A DNA stretch of 64,000 bases from Klebsiella quasipneumoniae subsp. quasipneumoniae. Lineage in GTDB: Bacteria; Pseudomonadota; Gammaproteobacteria; Enterobacterales; Enterobacteriaceae. Below, one piece after another: positions 40,941 to 50,514 of this stretch. Numbering within the stretch: position 1 is the stretch's first letter; each line of letters starts with the position of its first letter. The notes below the pieces were generated by a model, which worked only from the letters and a program-made list of their open reading frames with translations, did no database searches and was not told where the DNA came from. The translations under genes and the position numbers were made by a program. The stretch is taken from the NCBI RefSeq assembly GCF_020525925.1, contig NZ_CP084876.1:4650001-4714000 (forward strand), given 5' to 3'.

Positions 40941-42196
40941 ACATCGCCATCATCGGCAGCGGCATCGCCGGGCTGACCTGCGCCTGGCGGCTGGCCGGAC
41001 ACCATCAGGTGACGCTGTTCGAAGCGGGCGCCGCGCCGGGCGGCCACACCGCCACCGTGGATGTCGCCACGCCGCAGGGCACCTGGGCCATCGATACCGG
41101 ATTTATTGTCTACAACGATCGCACCTATCCGCGCTTTATGGGCCTGCTCAGCGAGCTGGGGATCGACGGGCAAAAAACGCAGATGAGCTTCTCGGTCCAC
41201 AACCCGGCCAGCGGCCTGGAGTACAACGGCCACAGCCTGACCTCGCTCTTCGCCCAGCGGCGCAATCTGCTGAAGCCGGCCTTCTGGGGGCTGCTGAGCG
41301 AGATCGTCCGCTTCAACCGGCTGGCGAAACTGGCGCTGACCGAGGCGCTGGATCCGGGGGCGACGCTGGAGAGCTTCCTCGCCCGCCACCGCTTCAGCCC
41401 CTTCTTCGCCCGCCACTATATCCTGCCGATGGGGGCGGCCATCTGGTCGTCGTCGCTGCAGGAGATGCGCCGCTTCCCGCTGCCGCTGTTTTTGCGCTTC
41501 TTTGAACACCACGGCCTGCTGGACATTCGCGATCGCCCGCAGTGGTACGTAGTGCCCGGCGGTTCCCGGGAATACGTTCGCGCCCTGCTCGCCAGGCTCG
41601 GCGACCGCCTGGACCTGCGGCTCAACGCGCCGGTGCAGCAGGTGGAGCGCCACCCGACAGGGGTTACCCTGCGGCTGGCGTCCGGGGAGGCGCATTTTGA
41701 CCAGGTGATCTTCGCCTGCCACTCCGCGCAGGCGCTGGCGATGCTGGCGGCGCCCACCGACGCCGAACGCGAAGTTCTCGGGGACATCGGCTGGCAGCGC
41801 AACGAGGTGGTGCTGCACAGCGATCCGCGCTGGCTGCCGGCGCGTCAGCGCGCCTGGGCCAGCTGGAACTATCGCCTGAACGACGGGGATCGGGCACGGG
41901 CCTGCGTCACTTACAACATGAATATTCTCCAGGGGCTGCCCGCGGGCGCGCCGCTGTTCTGCGTCACCCTGAACCCGGACGCGCCGGTGGACGATCGCTA
42001 CGTCTGGCAGCGCTTCGTCTATGAGCATCCGCTGTTTAACCCGCAAAGCTGGTCGGCCCAGCTGCGACGCGACGAGATTAACGGCCAGCGGCGGAGCTGG
42101 TACTGCGGGGCCTACTGGTACAACGGCTTTCATGAGGACGGGGTGCGCAGCGCGCTCGACGTGGTGCAGGGCATCGCCGCAGCGGAGGGCAACTGA
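40937..42196 (+). CDS. FAD-dependent amine oxidase-like flavoprotein
   Basis: This 419-residue flavoprotein starts with the dinucleotide-binding signature IAIIGSGIAGLTCAWRLAG. Its GG-doublet region APGGHTATVDV is typical of the amine oxidase/phytoene desaturase superfamily. C-terminal GYW-like FAD contacts (YCGAYWYNGFHEDGV) are visible. In Rhodobacter sphaeroides and Pseudomonas clusters, the counterpart sits beside a CFA-type methyltransferase and DUF1365 protein in singlet-oxygen or light-inducible operons. Substrate inferred to be an unsaturated acyl chain. Confidence 0.85.
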   Translation: MNIAIIGSGIAGLTCAWRLAGHHQVTLFEAGAAPGGHTATVDVATPQGTWAIDTGFIVYNDRTYPRFMGLLSELGIDGQKTQMSFSVHNPASGLEYNGHSLTSLFAQRRNLLKPAFWGLLSEIVRFNRLAKLALTEALDPGATLESFLARHRFSPFFARHYILPMGAAIWSSSLQEMRRFPLPLFLRFFEHHGLLDIRDRPQWYVVPGGSREYVRALLARLGDRLDLRLNAPVQQVERHPTGVTLRLASGEAHFDQVIFACHSAQALAMLAAPTDAEREVLGDIGWQRNEVVLHSDPRWLPARQRAWASWNYRLNDGDRARACVTYNMNILQGLPAGAPLFCVTLNPDAPVDDRYVWQRFVYEHPLFNPQSWSAQLRRDEINGQRRSWYCGAYWYNGFHEDGVRSALDVVQGIAAAEGN

Positions 42197-42197
42197 A

Positions 42198-42920
42198 ATG
42201 AACAGCTGCCTCTATCAGGGCGTCCTGCGCCACCGTCGCCTGCAGCCGAAGGCGCACCACTTCGTCTACCGCCTGTTTATGGCCTGGCTCGACCTCGACG
42301 AACTGGACAGGCTGCCTGAGGCGGGCATCCGTCGCAACCGCCTGGCCGCCGCCGCCTGGTACGACGCCGATTATCCGCTGGGCGCGCCGCTGAAGGCTCA
42401 GGCGCTGAACCGGCTGGAGAGCCTGACCGGCTGCCGCCCGGCGGGACGCGTGATGCTCCTGACCCAGCTGCGCTACTTCGGCTTCCATTTTAATCCGGTC
42501 AACTTTTACTACTGCTATGACGAGGCCGACACCCTGCGCTGGGTGCTGGCCGAAGTGCGCAACACGCCGTGGAATGAGCGTCATTACTACGCGGTGGACG
42601 GCCAGCAGGCGCGCCCGCTGGAGAAAGCCTTTCACGTTTCGCCGTTTAACCCGATGGACATGGTCTATCACTGGCGCTTCAACGCGCCCGGCAAAACGCT
42701 GCACATGCATATTGAAAACCATCAGGCCAGCAAGGTGTTCGACGCCACGCTGGCCCTGAGCCGCGTGCCGTTAACCCGCGCCAACCTGCGCGGGCTGCTG
42801 CTGCGTCTGCCGATGATGACCCTGAAAACCGTCCTCGCCATCTACTGGCAGGCGCTGCGGCTGTGGCTGAAGCGCGTGCCGCTGTACAACCATCCTGTCA
42901 GCAGGAGTGAACGCTCATGA
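42198..42920 (+). CDS. DUF1365 family protein
   Basis: This 240-residue protein of the DUF1365 family has conserved stretches LRHRRLQPKAHHFVYRLFM at the start, LLTQLRYFGFHFNPVNFYYC and FHVSPFNPMDMVYHWRF. It is almost always encoded between a flavoprotein and a CFA-synthase-like gene. ATG 42198 lies directly after the flavoprotein stop. It has hydrophobic patches near the C-terminus (MTLKTVLAIYWQAL). Biochemical role not established. Confidence 0.87.
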   Translation: MNSCLYQGVLRHRRLQPKAHHFVYRLFMAWLDLDELDRLPEAGIRRNRLAAAAWYDADYPLGAPLKAQALNRLESLTGCRPAGRVMLLTQLRYFGFHFNPVNFYYCYDEADTLRWVLAEVRNTPWNERHYYAVDGQQARPLEKAFHVSPFNPMDMVYHWRFNAPGKTLHMHIENHQASKVFDATLALSRVPLTRANLRGLLLRLPMMTLKTVLAIYWQALRLWLKRVPLYNHPVSRSERS

Positions 42921-44137
42921 CCGATCCCGTCTTTGCGCTTGAACCCGATGTGCCGCGCAACGTGCGGCTCGCGCGCTGGCTGCTCTTTCGTCTGTTGAGC
43001 GGCCTCCGCGAAGGCTCGCTCACCGTGCGCGAAGGGGCGCAGACTTTTCATTTTGGCGACCCCGCCGCTGCGCTGCGCGCCGAGGCGCGGGTCTGCACGC
43101 CGGAGGTGTACTGGCGCCTGCTGACCGGCGGCAGCCTGGCGGCGGCCGAGGCCTGGATGGACGGCGACTGGGAGAGCCACCAGCTGACGGCGCTGCTGCA
43201 GATCCTCGCGCGCAACGGCGAGGTGTTGGGGCGTCTGGAGCGCGGCTTTCGTCTGCTGGGCAAGCCCGTCGCCCGCCTGCGCCACTGGACCCGCCGCAAC
43301 ACCCGCGCTCAGGCGCGGGAGAACATCGCCGCCCATTACGACCTCGGCAACGAATTTTATGCCCACTTTCTGGATGACGACCTGCTCTACTCCAGCGCGC
43401 TGTTTGCCGACGACCAGCAGGATCTGACCCAGGCCCAGCGGGCCAAGATGGCGCGCCTGTGCGACCAGCTGGCGCTCACTCCCGGCGATCATCTGCTGGA
43501 GATTGGCACCGGCTGGGGGGCGCTGGCCGAGTACGCCGCCCGCCATTACGGCTGCCGGGTCACCACCACCACCCTCTCCCGGGAGCAGCACCGCTGGGCT
43601 ACCGAGCGCATGGCCCGCGCCGGGCTGCAGGATCGCGTCGAGGTGCTGCTCTGCGACTACCGCGATCTGCGCGGCGAGTACGACAAACTGGTGTCGGTGG
43701 AGATGATTGAAGCGGTTGGCCAGCGCTACCTGCCGGCCTTTTTCCGCACCTGTCAGGCGCGCCTGCGCCCGGGCGGCAAAATGGCCCTGCAGGCGATCAC
43801 CATCCAGGATCAGCGCTATCGCGACTACAGCAAAAGCGTCGATTTTATCCAGCGCTACATCTTCCCGGGCGGCTTTTTGCCCAGCATCACGGCAATGAGC
43901 GAGCTGATGACCCGCCATACCGATTTTGTGGTGCGCAACCTGTTCGACATGGGCCCGGACTATGCCCGCACGCTGGCGCACTGGCGGCAGCGTTTTACCC
44001 ATGCCTGGCAGGATATTGAAAAGCTCGGCTTTGATGAGCGCTTCCGCCGGATGTGGCTCTACTACTTCGGCTACTGCGAAGCCGGATTTAACGCCCGCAC
44101 CATCAGCGTGGTGCAGCTCACCGCGGAGCGGGTATGA
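42917..44137 (+). CDS. Cyclopropane-fatty-acid-synthase-type methyltransferase
   Basis: This 406-residue SAM-dependent methyltransferase acts on double bonds of membrane phospholipid acyl chains. The SAM motif LEIGTGWGALAEYAARHYG and the family segment NIAAHYDLGNEFYAHFLDDDLLYSSALF are present, with the C-terminal MWLYYFGYCEAGF. It overlaps the DUF1365 gene by 4 bp. It is probably not the housekeeping cfa, since its operon context is different. By analogy with Rhodobacter UfaM, the product could be a methylated or furan-type fatty acid rather than a cyclopropane. Confidence 0.88.
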   Translation: MTDPVFALEPDVPRNVRLARWLLFRLLSGLREGSLTVREGAQTFHFGDPAAALRAEARVCTPEVYWRLLTGGSLAAAEAWMDGDWESHQLTALLQILARNGEVLGRLERGFRLLGKPVARLRHWTRRNTRAQARENIAAHYDLGNEFYAHFLDDDLLYSSALFADDQQDLTQAQRAKMARLCDQLALTPGDHLLEIGTGWGALAEYAARHYGCRVTTTTLSREQHRWATERMARAGLQDRVEVLLCDYRDLRGEYDKLVSVEMIEAVGQRYLPAFFRTCQARLRPGGKMALQAITIQDQRYRDYSKSVDFIQRYIFPGGFLPSITAMSELMTRHTDFVVRNLFDMGPDYARTLAHWRQRFTHAWQDIEKLGFDERFRRMWLYYFGYCEAGFNARTISVVQLTAERV

Positions 44138-44619
44138 CACGCCCGGCGCAGCACCTGCTGATGGCCCTCGCGTTCGATGTTTACTGGACGCTGGTGGTGA
44201 TGTTGCGCGAGCGCGGCCTGCTGATCTGGCTGACGCTGGCGCTGTTCGCCTGGCTGCGGTTGCCGGCGGCCAGTCGTCCGCCCGCTCTGCTGTTGGCCGC
44301 GGCGGGCTGCGGGCTGGACGCCTGCTGGGCGCTGGCGGGGCTGATTGATTTTCCCGGCGACAGCCTGCTGCCCCTGTGGATGGTGGCCCTGTGGCTGATG
44401 TTCGCCGTCGTCTGGACCCGGCTGACCCGCACCACGACGCTTCCCGGCTGGGTGCTGGCCGCGGCGGCCACCGTCGGCGGCCCGGTGGCCTACCTGATCG
44501 GCGCTCGCCTCGGAGCCATGACCCTGCTGGTACCGACGGCGCTTGCCGTGGCCGCCATGGCCTGCGGCTGGCTGGTGCTCATGCTGTTGTTCCATCTGGG
44601 GATGGGGAGGCAAAAATGA
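44134..44619 (+). CDS. DUF2878 membrane protein
   Basis: This 161-residue integral membrane protein has about five hydrophobic helices, including LLMALAFDVYWTLVVMLRE, LLLAAAGCGLDACWALAGL, LLPLWMVALWLMFAVVW and the last MACGWLVLMLLFHLGMG. It belongs to DUF2878, always found in this type of cluster. Overlaps the CFA-type gene by 4 bp and the next gene by 4 bp. Function unknown, presumably at the inner membrane alongside lipid modification. Confidence 0.8.
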   Translation: MTRPAQHLLMALAFDVYWTLVVMLRERGLLIWLTLALFAWLRLPAASRPPALLLAAAGCGLDACWALAGLIDFPGDSLLPLWMVALWLMFAVVWTRLTRTTTLPGWVLAAAATVGGPVAYLIGARLGAMTLLVPTALAVAAMACGWLVLMLLFHLGMGRQK

Positions 44620-45140
44620 GATTCGCCCTGTTACTGCTGTGGCTGAGCGCCATCGCCCCGGCGGCCCACGCCGCCGACTGGCTGACGTGGCGCCGCGTCG
44701 GCGAGGCGACCCTCACCTGGGGGCCGTTCACCGTCTATCACTCACAGCTGCGCACGCCCAATGGCCGGTATGACGGCCCGCAGCAGGATCGGGCGCTGAT
44801 CATCACCTACCGGCGCGACATCGATCGCGAGGCGCTGGTGGAGGCCACCCGCGACCAGTGGCAGGCGCAGGGCATTTTGCAGCAGGAGCCGCGCAGCGAA
44901 GCCTGGCTGCGCATGCTGCAGGGGATCTGGCCGGACGTTGCGCCGGGCAGCCAGCTGGCGTTCGTGGTCAGCGGCGGCGAGGGGCAGTTCTGGTACCGCG
45001 CCAGCGCCGCGCAGACCGCCTTTACCCCACTCGGCCCGCGCCAGTCGGCGGCGTTCAGCACCCGCTTTCTCGCCATCTGGCTCGATCCGCGCACCACTTA
45101 TCCCGAACTGCGTCAGCAGTTGATCGGAGGTACACCATGA
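44616..45140 (+). CDS. Chalcone-isomerase-like periplasmic protein
   Basis: This 174-residue protein has a signal peptide (MRFALLLLWLSAIAPAAHA, cleavage after AHA) and a chalcone-isomerase-fold domain of the bacterial type. Recognisable is LTWGPFTVYHSQLRTPNG and the end STRFLAIWLDPRTTYPELR. This fold binds fatty acids in plant FAP proteins, so a lipid-binding role fits the operon; enzymatic activity is unproven. ATG 44616 overlaps the upstream stop (ATGA). Confidence 0.82.
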   Translation: MRFALLLLWLSAIAPAAHAADWLTWRRVGEATLTWGPFTVYHSQLRTPNGRYDGPQQDRALIITYRRDIDREALVEATRDQWQAQGILQQEPRSEAWLRMLQGIWPDVAPGSQLAFVVSGGEGQFWYRASAAQTAFTPLGPRQSAAFSTRFLAIWLDPRTTYPELRQQLIGGTP

Positions 45141-45688
45141 AACGCATTCTGACCCGTAGCCTGGCGCTGCTGATGCTGATGCTCGCCGGCTGCAGCACCG
45201 AGGTCACCGAGTACCGGCAGCAGCAGCCCGCCCTCGACATCTTCCACTATTTTCAGGGCCGAACCGAGGCGTGGGGGATGGTGCAGGATCGCAGCGGCAA
45301 ACAGCTGCGCCGCTTCCATGTAGCGATCGATGGCGACGTCGTCGGCGACACCCTGACGCTCCATGAGCGCTTTGTCTATGACGATGGCGAGAAACAGCAG
45401 CGGGTGTGGCGCATTCGCCGCACTGGCGATAACCGTTATCAGGGCACCGCCGGGGATATCGAAGGCGTGGCCAGCGGCCAGGCGGCAGGCAATGCCTTTC
45501 ACTGGCGCTACAGCATGAACGTCGAGGCCAGCGGCAGCCGGTGGCTGCTGCACTTTGACGACTGGATGTTCCTGCAGGACGGCAGCCATTTGTTTAACAA
45601 AACCGAGATGAAGAAATTCGGCATTACGGTGGCCACCGTGACCCTTTTCTTTACCCGAACCACAGCAGAAGAGAGGACAGCGCCATGA
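45137..45688 (+). CDS. DUF3833 lipoprotein
   Basis: This 183-residue lipoprotein with signal peptide MKRILTRSLALLMLMLAGC has lipobox LAGC (Cys19). The mature protein is the DUF3833 family beta barrel-like domain, with WGMVQDRSGKQLRRFHV, WRIRRTGDNRYQGTAGD and FHWRYSMNVEASG. Its position after the chalcone-isomerase-like gene is conserved in these clusters. The start overlaps the upstream stop and has GGAGG upstream. Role unknown, probably envelope lipid binding or transfer. Confidence 0.85.
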   Translation: MKRILTRSLALLMLMLAGCSTEVTEYRQQQPALDIFHYFQGRTEAWGMVQDRSGKQLRRFHVAIDGDVVGDTLTLHERFVYDDGEKQQRVWRIRRTGDNRYQGTAGDIEGVASGQAAGNAFHWRYSMNVEASGSRWLLHFDDWMFLQDGSHLFNKTEMKKFGITVATVTLFFTRTTAEERTAP

Positions 45689-46644
45689 ACACGCAACCTG
45701 TCATTGGGATCAGCGGATGTTTAACCGGCTCAGCCGTGCGATTCGACGGCGGGCATAAGCGTATGGGCTTTGTGATGGATGAGCTCGCGCAGTGGGTGGC
45801 GTTTAAGCCCGTCTGTCCGGAGATGGCGATCGGCCTGCCCGTTCCCCGCCCGGCGCTCCGGCTGGTGCAGACCCCGGTCGGGGAGATCCGCATGCGCTTC
45901 AGCCACGCCCCGCACGAGGATGTGACGGAGAAGATGGCCGATTTCGCCAACGCCCATCTTGCAACCCTGGGCGAGCTGTCGGGCTTTATCGTCTGCGCCA
46001 AATCGCCGAGCTGCGGGATGGAGCGCGTGCGGCTGTATGATGAAAAAGGCAATCGCGGGCGTAAGGAAGGCGTGGGGCTGTTTACCGGCGCCCTGATGGC
46101 GCGCTACCCGTGGCTGCCGGTGGAAGAGGATGGCCGGCTGCACGATCCGCTGCTGCGGGAGAATTTTGTCGAGCGCGTCTTCGCCCTGCATGAACTCAAC
46201 GCCCTACGCGCCCGCGGCCTGACCCGCCACGGCCTGCTGGCCTTTCACAGCCGCTACAAGCTGCAGCTGCTGGCTCACCACCAGGCGGGCTACCGCGAGA
46301 TCGGCCCCTTCGTCGCCTCGCTGCATGAATGGGAGGATCTGGAGGCTTTCTTCGAGGTCTACCGCGAGAAGCTGATGGCGATCCTCAAGCGGCCCGCCTC
46401 GCGGAAAAACCACACCAACGTGCTGATGCATATTCAGGGTTATTTCCGCGACCAGCTGAACAGCCGCCAGCGCGGCGAGCTGCGGGAGGTGATCCTCAAC
46501 TATCGCGCCGGGCTGCTGCCGATCCTCGCGCCGCTGACGCTGCTTAAGCACTATCTGGCCGAGTATCCGGATCGCTACCTGCAGGCGCAGAACTATTTTG
46601 ACCCCTACCCGCAGGATCTTGCCCTGCGCCTGACGGTGAACTGA
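45685..46644 (+). CDS. YbgA-like DUF523-DUF1722 protein
   Basis: This 319-residue two-domain protein has DUF523 at residues about 5-150 with cysteine motifs (ISGCLTG, KPVCPEMAIGLPVPR, CAKSPSCGMERV) and DUF1722/YbgA at about 185-310 (SRYKLQLLAHHQAGYREIGPF...). In E. coli YbgA precedes the photolyase phrB, and the fusion is common beside photolyase genes. No photolyase follows here; the operon ends at a repeat array. A 4-bp overlap with the DUF3833 gene makes it the last gene of the operon. Confidence 0.85.
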   Translation: MNTQPVIGISGCLTGSAVRFDGGHKRMGFVMDELAQWVAFKPVCPEMAIGLPVPRPALRLVQTPVGEIRMRFSHAPHEDVTEKMADFANAHLATLGELSGFIVCAKSPSCGMERVRLYDEKGNRGRKEGVGLFTGALMARYPWLPVEEDGRLHDPLLRENFVERVFALHELNALRARGLTRHGLLAFHSRYKLQLLAHHQAGYREIGPFVASLHEWEDLEAFFEVYREKLMAILKRPASRKNHTNVLMHIQGYFRDQLNSRQRGELREVILNYRAGLLPILAPLTLLKHYLAEYPDRYLQAQNYFDPYPQDLALRLTVN

Positions 46645-47070
46645 GGGAACCTGGGCCAGCTGCCCGGCGGCGCTGCGCTTGCGCGGGCCTGGGGGGGTAT
46701 CCCGCAGGCCTCCTCAGGAACGTAGGCCGGATAAGGCATTTATGCCGCCATCCGGCACTACCGCGGGTGCGGCGGCAGACCGCCCGGCGGCGCTGCGCTT
46801 GCCGGGCCTACGAGGGGATCCCGCAGGCCTCCTCAGGAACGTAGGCCGGATAAGGCATTTATGCCGCCATCCGGCACAACCACAGGTATGGAGCTTGAAG
46901 TGTCCTGCCCGGCGGCGCTGCGCCTGCCGGGCCTACAGGGGGAGCCCGCAGGAAGGAACGTAGGCCGGATAAGGCATTTATGCCGCCATCCGGCATAAAT
47001 GGAGCGCACCAGTCGTAGCCCGGCTAAGCGTAGCGCCAGCCGGGAACGCTCCTTCGACAACGCTATCGCA
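46645..47070. repeat. BIME/REP array
   Basis: A gene-free stretch of about 425 bp between the convergent ybgA-like and porin genes. Unit A (GTAGGCCGGATAAGGCAT..., palindromic with ATGCCGCCATCCGGCA) occurs three times, near 46721-46757, 46842-46878 and 46960-46996. Unit B (CCCGGCGGCGCTGCGC...GGGCCTAC) alternates with it near 46662, 46785 and 46907. A further half-unit GTAGCCCGGCTAAGCGTAGC sits at 47014. This is a classical bacterial interspersed mosaic element. Confidence 0.8.
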
Positions 47071-48453
47071 TCAGAACCACGCCTCAAACATCCCGCCGAC
47101 GTTCAGCGAATCCAGCTGCTGGTCTTTGGTGCCGTTGACCTTCGCGGTATGCTCGTTGTCCACCTGACCGCCGGTCACGTAGAAGCGCAGCATCGGACGG
47201 AACTCCGGCCCCATGCCGATGGCGATGTTCTGCGACAGCGTCAGCTTCCAGCCGTGGTTATCCCCGCCCTGGTCGTAGTCCACGCGCTGGTAGCCCGCTT
47301 CCAGCCAGGTGGAGTGCACGTCGTTCCAGAAGTACATCGGCCGCACGATGGCGCCGTAGTTTTTGCGGTTGTCGGTATTATCTTTGCCGTTGTCGTAGTC
47401 GTGGAAGGCCAGCAGATATTCCACCTGCGCCTGCTGGGTGAACTTATGGCTGCCCTCGAAGCTGGCGTAGACCGTGGTCAGGTCGTCGGTTTTGTTGTAG
47501 ACGCTGTTATCCGAGTTGTCGGAGTAGCGCAGGATCACCTTGTTCACCCCGCTGTCGTTGGTGTGGCTCAGCACCAGGCCGCCCTGCCAGGCTTCGAGAC
47601 GCGCGTCGCTGTCCACCGCCTTCGAGTCAAAGCCGTAGTTGGCGTACACCTCGACATCGATCGGCCCGGCCTTGATGTTGTGGGTTTTGGTGGTCAGCGC
47701 GTAGTGGCCGTTGTCCCCGGTGTCGGAGCTGCCGGTACAGGTGATGCGCGACGGGTTGGTCTCGTCGGCCATCACTTCCGGGCTACAGGATTTCACCTGC
47801 GACACCGCCGCCACGTCGAACTGCACGCCGCCGATATCAAAGTTCTTCACCCCGGCGCCCTGGCCGTCGTGGTTCATCCAGAAGTAGTCGTTGATCCCCT
47901 GTTGCGGACGCTGGTGGAAGTCGCGGCCGGCCCAGATATAGGCGTTGGGGTTGGATTCCAGCACGTTGGTGACGCCGACGTAGGCCTTCTTCAGGTTAAC
48001 CTCGTCGCTCCAGTGGTCGAACATGACGTTGAGATCCCAGATAGCCCCCTGCGCGCTTTTGAAGGCTTTGCTGATCTGGAATTCGCCGCCGTTGCTTTCG
48101 TTGCCCAGACGACCGATCGCCGAGGCGCCGTTATAGGAGCCGTCGACGCCGACATATTTCTGGTCGCCGGTCTGGAAATGGGCGCCATAGCGGGCATAGC
48201 CGCTGAACTTGAGGCCGAACGGAATGGCCATATCCGGCGAGGCGGCGGTGGTCTGCGGGTTGGTAATGACGTCGACCTTTTTGTCGGCCGCGGCGTCAAT
48301 TTTCGCCTGGCGGTCGGCCAGCGCTTTATCAACGGCTTTGGCGACGATGGCGTCGATCTGTTCCTGAGTAAATTCTTGCGCCATTACAGAGGTAAGCGGA
48401 AAAAACGCGGCGATAACCGCCATGGTTAATGGAAGTTTTTTTATCATTGTCAT
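47071..48453 (-). CDS. LamB/ScrY-family carbohydrate porin
   Basis: This 460-residue outer-membrane porin has a signal peptide (MTMIKKLPLTMAVIAAFF, cleavage after VMA) and an N-terminal extension (about residues 25-65, FTQEQIDAIVAKAVDKALAD) like the one in ScrY. The 18-strand LamB-type barrel follows: FSGYARYGAHFQ, RLGNESNGGEFQ, YIWAGRDFHQRP, and the C-terminal aromatic NVGGMFEAWF. It transports oligosaccharides; proximity to the xylose genes suggests xylo-oligosaccharides (inference). ATG 48453 has GAGAAAC upstream; M3 is an alternative start. Confidence 0.87.
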   Translation of the reverse strand: MTMIKKLPLTMAVIAAFFPLTSVMAQEFTQEQIDAIVAKAVDKALADRQAKIDAAADKKVDVITNPQTTAASPDMAIPFGLKFSGYARYGAHFQTGDQKYVGVDGSYNGASAIGRLGNESNGGEFQISKAFKSAQGAIWDLNVMFDHWSDEVNLKKAYVGVTNVLESNPNAYIWAGRDFHQRPQQGINDYFWMNHDGQGAGVKNFDIGGVQFDVAAVSQVKSCSPEVMADETNPSRITCTGSSDTGDNGHYALTTKTHNIKAGPIDVEVYANYGFDSKAVDSDARLEAWQGGLVLSHTNDSGVNKVILRYSDNSDNSVYNKTDDLTTVYASFEGSHKFTQQAQVEYLLAFHDYDNGKDNTDNRKNYGAIVRPMYFWNDVHSTWLEAGYQRVDYDQGGDNHGWKLTLSQNIAIGMGPEFRPMLRFYVTGGQVDNEHTAKVNGTKDQQLDSLNVGGMFEAWF

Positions 48454-48783
48454 GAGTTTCTCAATATAGGTTAATTTTATTCAGACAATAACCAGCCTAT
48501 TCTGAGCTGACAGAATATGTCGCTATCATCAGAACAAGTTATTTTTTATTTTGTACGGTCACAGAGGCATTACACAATTATCGCTACTCGCCCTCCCTCA
48601 CTGATATTAAACAGGTGGCACAATGGCAGAACCATCCGCGCGGCGGATGGTTCCTCTATAGACAGTCAAACAGATAGCCTTTCGGCACAGACAGCATAAA
48701 TACAACACGAACAAATAAACGCTATTTCCCGGCAGCGGGCAGACGGCGGAATACATGCCCCCGCAGGGGCATGTCAGCCAAAT
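48454..48783. other. Intergenic region, porin promoter to xylA end
   Basis: About 330 bp without a gene. It contains two perfect hairpins: GAACCATCCGC / GCGGATGGTTC (48629-48653, 3-nt loop) and ACATGCCCC / GGGGCATGT (48753-48774, 4-nt loop). The second lies 10 bp after the xylA stop on the minus strand and is a terminator-like stem without a good U tract. The rest contains the AT-rich porin promoter region. Confidence 0.5.
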
Positions 48784-50103
<1,320 letters not shown>

Positions 50104-50213
50104 GATGAACTCCGAAATTGAGGAAGCCGAAAATTAACAACTGTGACACATCGTGTATTCTCATCGTCGGTTGCTCAATTACGTTATTTCACTCGGCGAT
50201 TGAGAAAATGCTC

Positions 50214-50235
50214 AAATGTGAGCCATCTCGCAAAT
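50214..50235. promoter_or_regulatory. CRP-like site between xylA and xynT
   Basis: AAATGTGA-N6-TCGCAAAT matches the CRP 22-mer well (TGTGA perfect, TCGCA with one change). It lies in the 411-bp divergent region (50104-50514), which probably also carries XylR sites; I could not delimit these. AT-rich elsewhere. Confidence 0.5.
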
Positions 50236-50514
50236 AAAACTATTTTAAATATCTCGCTTCGCGCGCGTATAGCGTACACTTCCTGGGGAATTCAGGTGGG
50301 CATAGCGAATTAAAATGCCGGTTTTGTCACATTGCCTGTCTGCCAAAAAATTAGCGGCGGATGGCGGCTCAACGCAGGTGATACAGGCCTTTGCTTCGAG
50401 GATCACAGAAGTAAAAAAACATAATTACTTAATTTAAAAACGTAATAGATTCTTCCATGTCAACTGTGTCAGAAAGTGTTTCACCTACACAAAACAAACC
50501 GGAGTCTGCTTAGA

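Noticed and set aside
40634..42133. 499-codon open frame antisense to the flavoprotein gene
   Set aside because: Arises from GC-rich codon bias on the opposite strand; the sense strand has clear FAD motifs and overlapping operon structure.
46645..47070. Photolyase gene expected after ybgA
   Set aside because: The operon runs directly into the repeat array and the convergent porin; no photolyase motif is present in the window.
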